A program made the translations under genes and the position numbers. The notes beneath the pieces were generated by a model. That model was not told where the DNA came from and did not search any database. It worked only from the letters and a program-made list of their open reading frames with translations. From assembly GCA_050084985.1 (NCBI GenBank), contig JBITNC010000001.1:190092001-190156000 (forward strand): DNA of 64,000 bases, in the 5' to 3' direction. Within the stretch, counting starts at the first letter, position 1; every line of letters begins with the position of its first letter. This DNA comes from Nageia nagi (Eukaryota > Pinophyta). This document shows positions 19,450 to 31,775 of this stretch, in pieces.

Positions 19450-21569
19450 CAAATATCCTCACTATTGCTTTCTTGGGTAAGCTTGGAAGCATTCACAAAG
19501 TTTTACTTTGATCTCTTGTGCTTGTGAAATGGTGTAGAATAAATGGTTCTAGGTTATGTATGAGATAGAATGTCTATCCCAAGTTTAATGGCTCATTGGC
19601 TACTTATGCTCAACCAATGTTCAAATTACCTCCTATTTAGAGTTAGAGAATGATGAATAGACTCTATCATGCTAAGTTTTGGACTAGTATTGCATCCCAA
19701 TATTTAGCTTCATAGAAATCAATAGAAGGAGTGTTACATTCCCAAAAGTTTGTTCTTGAATATTAGAATCCTAGAGCATTGGAAGAGGAGTCATAAATAT
19801 TTTTTTACATGTACCACATTTTTAGACCAATGATGTTATACTCTTTATTTCCAAAGCATATAAAGACTTGAATTATTATAATAAGCATAGTCATGAATAT
19901 ATTTTATTGATTGCCATATTTTAAGACTACTTATATCATCATTCATGATGCCATCCCATGGCTAGTAAGTTGTAAGACCAATTCTAGTTGATGTCATACT
20001 TTCCACTTGCTTACATTAAATGACTTGTTGCCAAACTATAAGAAATATTTTGAATTGTAACATATGTGTTACCACATTTTTAATATGTTGACGTTAACTT
20101 TTTCTTTCTTGCAGTGTGATGTAAGGTACTTTTAGAGTTTTACCATGTTTTAGATCCATTGATGTTAGTTTTGTATTTCTATTTCATGGCATGAGGGTTA
20201 TTTTGAAGAATGTTTCTCTTTCAAATAGATGACATTAGAGATTTTGGTATCACATCCCAACATATTGTGTATAGCATATATTGTATGATTACCACTATTT
20301 TGGTATGGTGACATCATCTTAATTTTTATTGGATCATGACTATAAGACTTAGTATGGTATGAAAATGTAGTTCAAGATCTCAGAATGTCACAATAAAATG
20401 CAAGGAGCTTCAGGAATATGTGATAATAAGGAATTTTTAATTAGAAGGTATCAAAATAGATCAAGCTAGCTTATAGTAGATTTGTTGAAGTATCTATAGA
20501 TGCCAAGTTGTTATGGATAAATGCATTTTGGTTTTAGTTGATTCTTGGATTCATTCCAAATGATTTAGATATTCTCTTAAGTGACTTTTCAAGATCAAGT
20601 TAGTTAGAGATGCCAATTGGATCTAGTATTTTAGATATTTTCTAATAAAGGTTGTTAATTGTAACAAATTATGGTTAGTGGTAGATATTCTGTAAAAATA
20701 GCTAGTTTGTTATGATAACTAGTTTTGGACTGTAGTGTAGATTTTTTACTATAAATTTAGCTTAAATCAATGTATTAGCTATCTCTCCCTTAGGTTTTAA
20801 TGCCTACACTAAGTTTGAACAGGTTGAATTACTCATGCTTTTACCCTTTACTATGTAAGATCAATTGTTATGCTTCAAATTGAGTCTAGAGGCTTTTATC
20901 CTTTTATTTCAAGACTTGTATTCTAAGATGCTTAAATGGTTAAGTGTGGTAGAATTTTCCTATGTCCTAGATGGTGGTGGTTAAAATATTTTTTATTGTT
21001 GTACCTACTCTCTTGTCATTGATATATGATCTTACATGAATCTATGACTATGAGTTGGTTTCCCTTCCTATGATTTCAATTTTATCAAATTTAAGCCTCA
21101 CTTAGCCATGTACAACATCATTTCACTCTCTTTCTTATACCTTTACATTTTTTTTATCTATTTCTTGCATCTATTAACCTTGTGAAATGTCTTTCCATGC
21201 CCAATGGATAAGGATCCATCATGACAAACCAATATGCAAAGCTCTGATTCAAAACATGTCTCTATCTACAAGATAACATTCATGAAGGATTTATCTCTTT
21301 GTATTTAGGATGATAATCTTATATTCATGGTGTCTTGTGGTATTTAAATTGGGGGTTTGCTTTCTTATCAATGAGACAACATTCCTACATGAACTATCAC
21401 TTTGTTTATGGATAGATGTTCAACATCTGAAAGGAACCCCACCACATCCAACATAGCAGGCATTATTTTATCCAAAATTTGAAGGTTAGTTTGGGTAAAA
21501 CCAACCCATATAAGGATTATTAGTTCATCTAGTCTCAAATTGGCACATATTGCACTATTTAGATCAATA
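19450..21569 (+). repeat. Element C 5' LTR (left edge degraded)
   Basis: Aligns with the right LTR in order over most of its length, for example ctcattggctacttatgctc near 19591, gatcaagttagttagagatg near 20593 and atgtaagatcaattgttatg near 20854. The first roughly 100 bp are not recognisable, so no left target duplication is found. It has about 40 bp near 20710-20750 absent from the other copy. Confidence 0.7.
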
Positions 21570-21578
21570 ATTTGTTTC

Positions 21579-21597
21579 TAGCATGCCTAGTGGGATC
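21579..21597 (+). other. Primer-site-like motif of element C
   Basis: tagcatgcctagtgggatc, equal to element B's leader motif (tggcacgcccggtgggaca) after C-to-T/G-to-A decay, 9 bases inside the LTR end. Confidence 0.5.
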
Positions 21598-23405
21598 TCA
21601 TTCCATGTTTTAAAGCTAAATGTGGCAACCTTATGGCATAAATATTTATATGTTTACCTATTTTAGGGAAATAGGATGGTTACTTTACTAGTACAAGGGA
21701 CTTAAAATTCAAAAGCTAAGGAATATTTATGACCTCTTCTATATAAGTAATGTATAAATCAAGAGAAGGGGGTAAAGTTGGTCCCTATAATTTCTAATGT
21801 AGATAGAGGGAGAATGCTAATTTTGGGTCATACTTTAATTTTGAATTGACTTACCTAGTTCAATTAGTTGCATGTGCATGATTAAAGATAAATGGATCTA
21901 GTTTGTTTCTTAGTTTTGGTTATCGCTCAAGGGCTAATTTCTACTTAAAAGATTTGTATTAAACAAAATCTCATAGTCATCATTTTCCCTACCCCTCCTA
22001 GTTATCGTAAAGGTTTCTCTAAGATTCAACTTATTTTATTGGAATTAAATATTCTTACAATTATTGATGCATTAATTAATGATTCATAAGGATTGAAGAT
22101 CTCATTTGTGTTTTATTCATGTATTCCACGTAACCATATGCATTAGCATGTGATGGAGAAATTTGTTAAGTTTAAAATTTGAGGATAATTCCTAAATATT
22201 TATTATTTTGAATATATATAAGAGAATGGTTTTTGCTAACCCTAGTTTTGGTTAGTTACTATACCAATAGTCCATTAGCCCATTTTACCCTCAAAATATT
22301 TTTTTCCATAGAAGGATTATTCCCTAGAAGTACATAGTACCCATCATATAAACTAATCAATTTACATTTTATGGAATTTGTATGGTTCTTAATGTTAGTG
22401 ATTGATAATGTTTATTAGACAAATCTCTACGCTAATCTTTATTAATATCAATTTCCCATCCATTTATCATGAGTCTAGTTGCAAATGGAATCAATGAGAT
22501 TTCATGATGAATCTAATGGATTACGGTCCAATCATATGATAATATAGAATGATAACTCATATAGAGATGATAAGTTCAAATATATTAGGTTCAAAGGAGG
22601 ATGATTCTTCATAAGGATCGTACTATATGATGCATTATTTTCTTTGATAGATGAGCCTATATGTAAAGTTCATTGCTTATAAATGGTCAAGTATTTTATG
22701 ATTTTTTTATTTTTTTTATAAAATATGATAAGGATGTGTTTGAAGGATAGTAGGTATCTTAAGAAGCTTGTGTAGTTATATTTTGATCAAGCAAACATGT
22801 ATATATATGTATTTTATATTTCCCCACTTCTCCATACCTCCCCTCACCCTTGTATTTATTTCTCCTTATATCCATGCATTTCCTTCACCCTCCATACAAT
22901 CCATATTTTTCCACCCACTTCATCATGTTCCTTACCATATGTATTTTTATATTTGTTCCAATATCTTGCAAAGGTGTCTATATATCATCTCTTAAAGGAA
23001 TTTTCCTTCACCCATACTAGACTCTTCATATTCATTTCTCTCTTTTTTTATTTTCTCCCATCTTGTGTCAAAGGGGTATTTCCATTTTCCTCATTCACCT
23101 TCTCCTACTTAACTTTTCTCTTTCTAGTTCTCCTACTTGACAACAAAACCAAGAATCAATTACACAAGCATTACTTAACAACTACAAGCTTGCATCGATA
23201 ATGATCTTGATCCTATTTCGATATACTAGTGTATTTTTCAATAGAAAAATGGTTTCATAGGTAAGACACATTGCTAGTAAGTTTCTATGCTTGGCTCTAT
23301 ATCATTCGTATGATATTTATAGTGAGCTATATTTTATTACAAATTAAAAATGATAAGGGAAGTAAAGATACTTATATAGCTATTCAAATAGAGCTATCAA
23401 GTTGG
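21598..23405. other. Element C internal region, left part, non-coding
   Basis: No gag or pol motifs on either strand. The 134-codon frame at 22797-23201 lies in a pyrimidine-rich tract and looks like low-complexity sequence. Ends at the target site of element D. Confidence 0.45.
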
Positions 23406-23410
23406 AACAA
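23406..23410. repeat. Target site duplication of D, left copy (AACAA)
   Basis: Matches 29250-29254 exactly, directly outside the LTR ends. Confidence 0.85.
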
Positions 23411-23795
23411 TGTTAGGATCCCACATCCTAACATTTTAGTGTTAGTATTAGTATTTTATTAAATTATTGACCTATATTGTAAATCATAATATTGTGATTG
23501 TAAGGGTAAGGCTTGATTTTGCATTACTATTAGGGTTAGGGTTAGGGTTAGTTTATTATAAATAGATAGAAGTGTGTGGAGAAATGGATCTTGAACATTA
23601 TTTTTCACTTTTGGGAGTAGCAAACTATGATTCTATTACTATTCAGTAAAATCCTATCCTTATCTGCTATTTTGTGTTCTATTTATCAGTGCATGCTATG
23701 TTATTTCCATAAATAATTATCATTTTCTTATTTCAAATTGATATTCATTTTATGTTTGCAATATTTCCCTTTTTTATATTTGTAGCATTGTAACA
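23411..23795 (+). repeat. Element D 5' LTR (385 bp)
   Basis: TGTTAGGATC...TAACA, flanked by the primer site. It contains three TTAGGG telomere-type units at 23530-23551, then a TATA box (ttataaatag, near 23557). Confidence 0.88.
23530..23570 (+). promoter_or_regulatory. Telomere-like repeat next to TATA box in D LTR
   Basis: (TTAGGG)3 followed within about 10 bases by tattataaatag. The reverse complement contains AACCCTAA, the core of the plant telo-box promoter motif. Regulatory role is inferred from position. Confidence 0.45.
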
Positions 23796-23797
23796 TC

Positions 23798-23809
23798 TAG
23801 TATTAGAGC
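23798..23809 (+). other. Primer binding site of element D
   Basis: tagtattagagc, two bases after the LTR end, is the initiator-Met tRNA site TGGTATCAGAGC with two transitions. Confidence 0.8.
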
Positions 23810-24540
23810 TCTTTCCAAGGCCATTCTGTTGTAGGAAAATAAAAAAAATTCTTAAAGGTCTAAGCTAGAAACCCTATATCAGAGGTTTTAAAATATCCAG
23901 GAGGATCTATCAGTTTTGGCTAAACACACTTGCTTATAAAGCTATGTGTTAAGTGAGGTGCAAAAAACTCTGCACCAATACCTAGGCCTTAGATAGAACC
24001 CTACACAAAATTGGACTCCACATATCAAAAGGTATATCGAAGACTATCTAGGCTAGAAATCAAAACTAGGTAGGAAGCTATGTCAACCATTTGTAAATTG
24101 TAGTGCACCAACAAGTGCCATTGGAAAGTTACTTATCACAAAAGCCATCTCTATAGCCTCTTTCCTTGCAAAAGTTGGATAGGAGGGGTGTTTAGATAAG
24201 CCTATAGAGTAGAGAATACTTACCCTAGAATCATTTCTTCACACAAAAAACCTTGATTTGGGAAGCAGAATGTATGGCATGCAATTTTTTAGAGCCACCA
24301 AAAATAGTAGTTTAGAGGTAGCATAAACTTCAGAGCTAAATAACTAAAAATCTACACCATTTGAGCAATTTTTAATAAAGTAAACAGACCCATTAGGAGA
24401 CCTAGCCCATTGTGATCATATTTTCAAGTTGATCATTTTGATATATTACACCCATACACTTTTTTAGGCACTTTATAAAAATAGCAATTTCTAAAAATAG
24501 AAATTTCCAAAAATATCAGATTCAAAAATAGCAATTTCCA

Positions 24541-25372
24541 GAAATGGCACCTAAAATAAGATCACAAACAACAACACAAGCTGATCCTACCATGATGACA
24601 TTTCAAACTATGATACAATAAATGGTAGATACACTTACCAATACATTTAGGAAAAAAATCCAACAAACAAAGATCCAAATACAAACCCTTAATAGTAAAT
24701 GTGATAGTGTTCAACTAAGTCTCAGTCATACCAACAATGCATCTAGTTCATAGCAATCAGGGTAGTCAGGAAATCCATAGGCGTATCATCACAACTTTTA
24801 GAGCCAATAAGGTGGTTTCATTCTTCCCCACACAACCAAATTGGATTTTTATTTGGACCATGAGGCTCTCCAATGGCACTAGTGGTACTCAAACATGCAT
24901 CCTGCTCCTTCATGGGATGAATTTACTCAATAATTATTCATCCATTTTGGTCCTAGTGACTATGAATATTTCATAGGGTTATTGACCAAGTTATGTAAAA
25001 CTACAATAGTAAAAGAATACCAAAATTAGTTTGAGAAATTGGCTAATCACATAGAGGGTTTGGAAAATGCATTTTTATAAGTTATTTTATCAGTGGATTA
25101 AAGGAAGAAATTAAACCAAAGGTCAAAATGTTTAATCCCAAAACTATGATGGATGTTATTGCTTTGGCAAAGGTCATTGAAGATAAAGATAGTGCTCATT
25201 AATGGAATGTAAGACCCCCATTCATAAAAACACATAACATTTTTCCTTCCTCTAATAACACAAGTGCCCCACCATTGAATCGCATAATGCACACTAAGAA
25301 GTTGATGTGGGAGGAAATAGAAGAGCATTGAAGGAAGGGATTATGCTATAATTATGGTGAGAAATTTTTTCA
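24541..25372 (+). pseudogene. gag: Element D gag (broken)
   Basis: Starts with an ATG at 24541 and reads the chromovirus Gag pattern: WDEFTQ...HFGPSDYE, then VKEYQNQFEKLANHIEGL-like (one codon now a stop), then VIALAKVIEDKDSAH. Near 25330-25380 is a decayed knuckle (KGLCYNYGEKFFHGHHYTQQK) in which Cys has been replaced. At least ten stops or shifts. Confidence 0.75.
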
Positions 25373-25394
25373 TGGTCATCATTATACTCAACAA

Positions 25395-28300
25395 AAGTTA
25401 TATTTGCTTGATGCTAATGCTCCTAGTGAGGAGGAATATGAGAGTGCACTCAAAGAGGTTGCAAAGGAAATTCTAGATGAGGAGGCCTCGGTTATCTCTT
25501 ACAATGCATTGGCAAGAATTACTACCCCTAAAACTATGAAGGTCAAAGGGTTTTTTAAAAAGTGCCCTCTCATAATATTGTTGGATTCAGGAAGTACTCA
25601 TAATTTCATTGATCCATAAGTGGCTAAGGTTGCTGATTATTACATCCATCCTACAAATAATTTTGAGGTTATTGTCAGTAATGGAGGAAAAATAGCATGT
25701 AAAGGCACATGTCACAATGTCAAACTGAGCATGGACCAGTATACTTTGAAAAGCAACATGTACACTGTACCACTTGGGGAATGTGATATAGTTTTGGGGG
25801 TATAATGGTTGAGGACTTTGGGTACCATATAGTGGAATTTTGTAGAGCTATGGATGACCTTCAAGATAGATGAACAAGAGCATACTCTTAGTAGATTACA
25901 AGATGGATTTGTACAAATTGTGAGCTCACATCATATGGAAAAGATCCTACAAAAATTGGAAAAGGGATGCTAGCATAGTTATATTCTTTATCAATCATCA
26001 AATTTGAAGTCATAGAGCCTAAGGATCTGCAACCCATCTTAAGTAAGCATTCAATTACCTTTGAGGAACTAATGGGCTTACCACCCCAGTGATCACATGA
26101 TCATGCTATCTAGTTGGTGCCAAGAATTCACCCACCAAACATTCATCCTTATCAATATCCTTATTTATAGAAAAATAAAATTGAAAAATTGGTTAAGGAA
26201 CTGTTGGATGTAGGAGTAGTTCGACCTAGTGTAAGCCCATATTCGTCTCCAATTATATTGGTTCATAAGAAAGATGGTTCATGGCATATATGTGTGGATT
26301 TCAAGGCCTTCAATACAATTACCATCAAGGACAAATTTCCCATTTTGATCATTGATGAATTACTAGATGAACTGCATGGGGGAAGATATTTTTCCAAGTT
26401 GGACCTATGATCTAGGTATCACCAAATCTACCTCAAGGAGGAGGATATACCAAAATTGCATTTTGCACCCATGAGGGCCATTATGAGTTTCTATTCATGC
26501 CTTTTGGCCTCATAAATGCTCCATCCACATTTCAAAGTTTAATGAATTAGTTGTTTTGTCCACTCCTCAAAAAGTTCATTTTAGTTTTCTTTGATGATAT
26601 CTTGATCTACAGTAATACATGGCAAGAACATGTGGCACATGTTGACCAAAGATTACAAATTTTGAAGGAACATTAGCTATATGCAAAAAAATCAAAATGT
26701 TCTTTCGATAAGAGGGAAATTGACTACTTAGGCCATATTATATCCAAACAGGGAGTTAAGGTGGATCCACAAAAGATTACTGACATGTATAATTAGTTTA
26801 TTCTTACATATTTGAAAAGTATCCAAGGATTCTTGGGGTTGATAGGCTATTATAGGAAATTTGTGAAGGATTATGGTAAGATTACAGCATCTCTAACCAT
26901 GTTGTTGAAAAAGAATGCATTCCAATGGTGCCGTCAAGCTGAGGCAGCTTTCATTAAGCTCAAGGAGGTGATATGTACCACCCTAATATTAGCAATGCTA
27001 GATTTTTCTAAAACCTTTGTAATAGAAAGTGATGCTTATGGAGTAGGAATTGGGGTAGTATTGATGTATGAGGGCACCCCTTGGCATTCACTAAAAGAGC
27101 ACTCTTTGGTAAAAATTTGGGTAAATCTACTTATGAAAAAGAAATGCTTTCCATCATTCATGCAGTTCAATGTTGGAGACCATATCTCATTGGTTGCCAT
27201 TTCATCATCCACATAGATCATCACAATTTGAAATTTTTCATTAAGTAATGCATTTCTACACCTAAGCAACAAAAATAGGTGACCAAACTACTAGGGTATG
27301 ATTATGAGATAGTTAACCATAAAGGTAAGGAGACTATGGTTGTTGATGCTCTGTCCAAAAAATTTGAAGACCAAGGAGCACTACAAGCTCTTTTGTATCT
27401 TATTTGTTAATGGTTGGATAAAGTTAAATAAGAGTGGGTAGAGGATAGCTCCACCTAAGAATTATTAAAACATATCACTCAATACCCAATGAGTAAACCA
27501 CACCACACATGGCATGATGATGTTTTGAGATTCAAAGGTCAAATTTTGTTACCATCTCCTTCAAAATGTAAATCAGAAATACTTATCGAATTACATTCCA
27601 CACCTACATCAAGACATGATAGATTTTTGAAAACTTATAAGTGGGTGGCACAATCATTCTATTAGATAGGTATGGAATTGGATATCAAGTAGTTTGTGGT
27701 AGCTTGTGATGTGTGTCAATGATAAAAGGGTGAGATCTAGGACTCCTTCAACCTCTTCCCATACCTACCCGTACATGATTGATATCTCAATGGATTTCAT
27801 TAAAGGCCTTCCTAAATCCAATGGTAAATCAAATATTCTAGTGGTGGTTGGTTGATTATCCAAATATGCTCATTTTGGTTCATTGGCTCATCCCTACAAA
27901 GTAATGACAATGGCACAATTATTCCTAGATACAATTTTTAAACTATGTGGAATGCTAGAGATGATTGTTAGTGATTGTGATCCCACTTTTACAAGTCATT
28001 TTTGTCAAGAGCTTTTTAAGCTCCAAGGTACCCAACTAAATGTGAGCTCAACATATCACCCGCAAACTGATGGTTAGACTAAAATTGTTAATAAATGTTT
28101 GGAAATATATTTACATTATTTTTCTTTAGCATAACCTATGCATTGGGTATGATGCTCCCTACTGAGTGGTATAACATTCCTATCATTATGCCAAAGCAAG
28201 ATGACCTCCTATGAAGTAGTGTATGGTCAAGCTCCACCAATAGTCACCTCATATGTTGTAGGTACTAGTAAAGTTTAGGCAATTGACTTAGCTTTAGTTA

Positions 28301-28840
28301 CTCAAGATGATATTCTTCATTTGCTCAAGGATAATCTTCAAATAGCCCAACACCGTATGAAATAATAGGTTGATCAACAATGTGTGGAAAGGGAGTTCCA
28401 GGTAGATGACATAGTCTTTCTAAGGTTGTAACCTTATCACCAGAAATCCTTAAAAATCAAAGGCCCTCAAAAATTGGCCCTAAAGTTATATGGTTCTTAC
28501 AAGGTGTTATAATGCATTGGCCCAGCTACATACAAACTGAAGCTTCTTGCTTCTTCCAAGATTCACCTAGTGTTTCATGTCTCTTATCTCAAAAAAGTGG
28601 TTGGATTGAAGGTTTAGGTTCAGAAATAATTACCTAAGTTGGTAGAGGATGGATCAATGGTAATTATACCTGAGGTAGTTCTGGATCAACATTCATGATA
28701 GCTTTGTAATCATTCCATCATAGAAGTCCTTGTGTAGTGGCACGACATGGCACTAAAATATGCAACATGGGAAATACTTCATTAACTGTAGCAACAATTT
28801 CCACACTTCAAGATTTGAGGACAAAGCTTCATCCCAAGAG
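25395..28840 (+). pseudogene. pol: Element D pol: protease, RT, RNase H, integrase, chromodomain (broken)
   Basis: Protease with LLDSGSTHNFIDP (25580-25617). RT from 26189 with VKELLDVGVVRPS and the FFDDILIYS active site near 26590. RNase H from about 26990 with VIESDAYGVGIG. Integrase around 27400-28500: LHSTPTSRH zinc-binding start, SMDFIKGLP near 27785, IVSDCDPTF near 27967, STYHPQTDG near 28050. The C-terminal piece near 28690-28790 reads LVQWHDMALKYATWE after a shift, a chromodomain core that in this group directs integration to chromatin. The longest open pieces are 26189-26410 and 26812-27216. Numerous stops and shifts. Confidence 0.85.
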
Positions 28841-28848
28841 GGGTGGCA
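28836..28848 (+). other. Polypurine tract of element D
   Basis: aagaggggtggca directly before the TG of the 3' LTR. Confidence 0.75.
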
Positions 28849-29249
28849 TGTTAGGATCTCACATCCTAACATTTTAGTGTTAGTATTAGTATTTTATTAA
28901 ATTGTTAGCCTATATTGTAAACTGTAATATTATGATTGTAAGGGTAGGGTCCAATTTTGCATTACTATTAGGGTTAGGGTTAGTTTATTATAAATATATA
29001 GAAGTGTGTGGAGAAATAGATCTTGAATATTATTTTTCACTTTTGGGATTTGTAAGGAGGTAGCCCCCTTAAAGCGGCCTGTGATTTTGTTACTATTTAG
29101 TAAAATCCTATCCTTATATGCTATTTTATGTTCTATTTATTAGCACATGCTCTATTATTTCCATAGATAATTATCATTTTCCTATTTCAAATGGATATTT
29201 GTTTCATTTCTAAAATATTTCCCTTTTTAATATTTGTAGCATCGTAACA
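28849..29249 (+). repeat. Element D 3' LTR (401 bp)
   Basis: Same ends as the 5' LTR. It has two rather than three TTAGGG units (28968-28983). An unrelated stretch of about 20 extra bases lies near 29049-29085, and there are scattered substitutions. Confidence 0.88.
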
Positions 29250-29254
29250 AACAA
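29250..29254. repeat. Target site duplication of D, right copy (AACAA)
   Basis: Matches 23406-23410 exactly. Confidence 0.85.
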
Positions 29255-29491
29255 GGTATGAATTTATGTTACTTTTATTATTGCTTGTGTTTTGATATTT
29301 CATACATAGTAGCTTTCAAGAACTATGAAGGATTCACTTGTTTAGATATTTTAGATATTAGGAAGAATGTTAAAATTTATTTGCTTTCAACCCATCCTAC
29401 CCCTACTAGCATTTCATGTATTAATGTGATATCTTTATTAGTTTACTAAGTTTCTTTAGATCCTCTAAAGAAATTAGTGAAGGAGGAAGAA
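29255..29491 (+). other. Element C internal region, right part, with polypurine tract
   Basis: Non-coding tail of C after D. Ends in agtgaaggaggaagaa (29476-29491), a clear polypurine tract directly before the TG of the 3' LTR. Confidence 0.65.
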
Positions 29492-31637
29492 TGTTGAGAA
29501 AATCACACTTCAAGATAGTTAGATAGGTGTGGATGAGTTATCACTTTGTGACAATTTCCCAACAAATGAATTCTTAAAGTTTGCATTCATGGGGTAAGAT
29601 TAGAATCATTTATAAAGTTTTACTCTAATTTCTTGTGCTTGTGAAATTATGTAGAATAAACTAGGATAGACATTATGAGACATAATGTCTATCTCAAGTT
29701 GCTTAATGGCTCATTGGTTTCTTATGCTCAACCAATGTTCAAAGTACCTCTTGTTTAGAGTTGGAGAACGTTGGCTAGACTATTATGCCAAGTTTTAGAT
29801 TAGTGTCTTGTCTTAGTATTTATATTCATAGAAATCAATAAAAGGAGTATCACATTCTTAAGAGTATATTTTTTAATGTTAGAACCTTGGAGTACAGGAA
29901 GAGGAGTCATAAATGTTTTTCATTCTATGTCATATTTTTAGACCAATGATGTCATACTCTTTGTTGCAAGACTATAGGAAGAATTTAATTATTACAATAT
30001 GGATAATCATTAATATATTTAATTAGTTACCACATTTTAAGACTATTAATGTTAGCATTGATCATGCTCCATTTTGACCAACAAGTTGTAAGAACAATTT
30101 TGGTTGATGTCATACTTTCCACTTGCTTATGTTAGATAACTTATTGTTAAATTTAAGTATTTTTTATTGTAACAAGTGTGTTGTCTCATTTTTAATTTAA
30201 TGACATCAATATTTGCTTTCTTGCACTATGGTGCAAGGCACTTTTGGATCTTTGTTGCATTTTGGATGGGATAATGTTAGTTTTATATTTCCATATTATC
30301 ATATGAGGTTTCTTTTAAATAATTTCACTCTTTTAAATAGATGACATTAGATATTTTGGTGCCACATCCCAACATGGTGTTTAAAGTATACATTATGTGA
30401 TCATCACTCTTTTAATGTGGTTATATCATCTTAATTTTTCCTAGATCATGTCTACAAGACTTAGGATAGCATGATAATTTAGCTCAAGACCTTATAATAC
30501 TGTAATAGAGTGTGGGAAGCTTCAATAAGATATGACAATAAGGAATTCACTTGGGAGGTATCAAAATAGATCAATTCACCTTGTAGAAATTTTTTTGAAG
30601 TGTATGAAGTCCCCAAGTTGTTATGGAAATATATTTTAGTTATGGTTGGTTTTTGAATTCATTCCAAATGATTTATATGTGCTCTTAAGTGAATTTTGAA
30701 GATCAAGTTAGTTAGAGATGCCAACTGGATCTTGTATTTTAGATATTTTCTATTAGAGGGTATTAATTGTAATAAATTATGGTCAGTGGTAGATATTTTA
30801 TAAAAATAGCTAGTTTGTTATGAAATTTAGCTCAAATAAATATATTAACTCTCTTTCCCTAAGGTTTTCATGCCTACATGGAGTTTGAGCATGTTGAAGT
30901 ACTCATGCTTTTTTCCCTTTGCAATGTAAGATCAATTGTTACACATCAAATTGAGTATAGATGCTTTTGTCCTTTTATTTCAAGAGTTATGTTCTAAGTT
31001 GCTTGAATGGTTAAGTGTGGTAGACTTTTCCTATATCCTAGATGGTGGTGGTTGTAATATTTGTGATTGTTTTTCCTATTCTCTTATCATGAATATAAAA
31101 TCTTGTATTAATCTATAATTACGAGTTGGGTGCCCTTCTTATGGTTCTATTTTGATCAATTAGAAGCTTGGGTTGGTCCCATTCTCCATCATTTCCCTCT
31201 TTTTATAGTATCTTTATACTTTTTATCACTTTATTATACCTATTAAACTTTTGAAATAATTTTCCATGCCTAATGGATAAGGATTTGTCCTAACAAATCA
31301 ATATGCAAATCCCTAATTCAAAACATGTCTCTATCTATAAGATATCACCCATGAAGGATTTATCTCTTTGTTTATGGGATGATAACATTAGATTAATGGT
31401 TTCTTATGGTAATCAAACTAGGATTTTATTTCTTATCTATGAGACAACATACCCTCATGAAGTATCACTCTATTTATGATAAGATGGTTCAATAGGTGAA
31501 TGGTGTCCCCCTACATCCAACATAACAAGCATTATCTTATCTAAAATCAAACATTGGTTTGGGTGAAAATAACCCATCCAAGAATTTTTGGTTTGTTTAG
31601 TCTCAAACTAGTGCATCTTACATTATTCAAATCAACA
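29492..31637 (+). repeat. Element C 3' LTR (2146 bp)
   Basis: Starts TGTTGA after a polypurine tract and ends TCAACA, perfect 6-bp inverted ends. Aligns over its length with 19450-21569. Short open frames (29258-29449 just before it, 30936-31118 in it) are not protein-like. Confidence 0.8.
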
Positions 31638-31741
31638 AGACCTTCTATGCATAGTCTTTATGCAATATAGCCAAATAGCCTAATGATGTCACTACATCTA
31701 AAGGATCAACATCGATGCTAGTCATCCTAAGAATCAAGCCT

Positions 31742-31775
<34 letters not shown>

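Larger units (their letters stand above)
23411..29249 (+). mobile_element. Element D: chromovirus (Reina-like) Ty3/gypsy, complete but decayed
   Basis: 5.84 kb element with LTRs 23411-23795 and 28849-29249, initiator-Met-like primer site, gag, protease, RT, RNase H, integrase, a C-terminal chromodomain remnant, polypurine tract and target duplication AACAA at 23406-23410 and 29250-29254. Short LTRs, size and the knuckle/protease motifs suggest the Reina lineage. Many stops throughout. It is inserted in the internal region of C. Confidence 0.9.
19450..31637 (+). mobile_element. Element C: large LTR element without visible coding, host of D
   Basis: Long direct repeats at about 19450-21569 and 29492-31637 (about 80% alike by eye) behave as LTRs. 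The right copy is preceded by a polypurine tract and starts TGTTGA; it ends TCAACA. The left copy ends ATCAATA followed 9 bases later by the same leader motif as in B and E. Without element D (23411-29254) the internal region is only about 2.1 kb and shows no gag or pol, so C looks like a non-autonomous (LARD-type) element related to Tat elements. Confidence 0.75.

Noticed and set aside
22768-23201. 134-codon frame in element C
   Set aside because: Pyrimidine-rich low-complexity translation (Phe, Ser, Pro, His); no conserved motif.
23530-23551. Interstitial telomere or chromosome fusion scar
   Set aside because: Only two or three units, and the same motif sits at the same place in both LTRs of D, so it belongs to the element.
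25395-28840. Endogenous pararetrovirus (RT with gag-like region)
   Set aside because: Flanking LTRs, target duplication, integrase and chromodomain motifs show a Ty3/gypsy element; no movement-protein motif seen.
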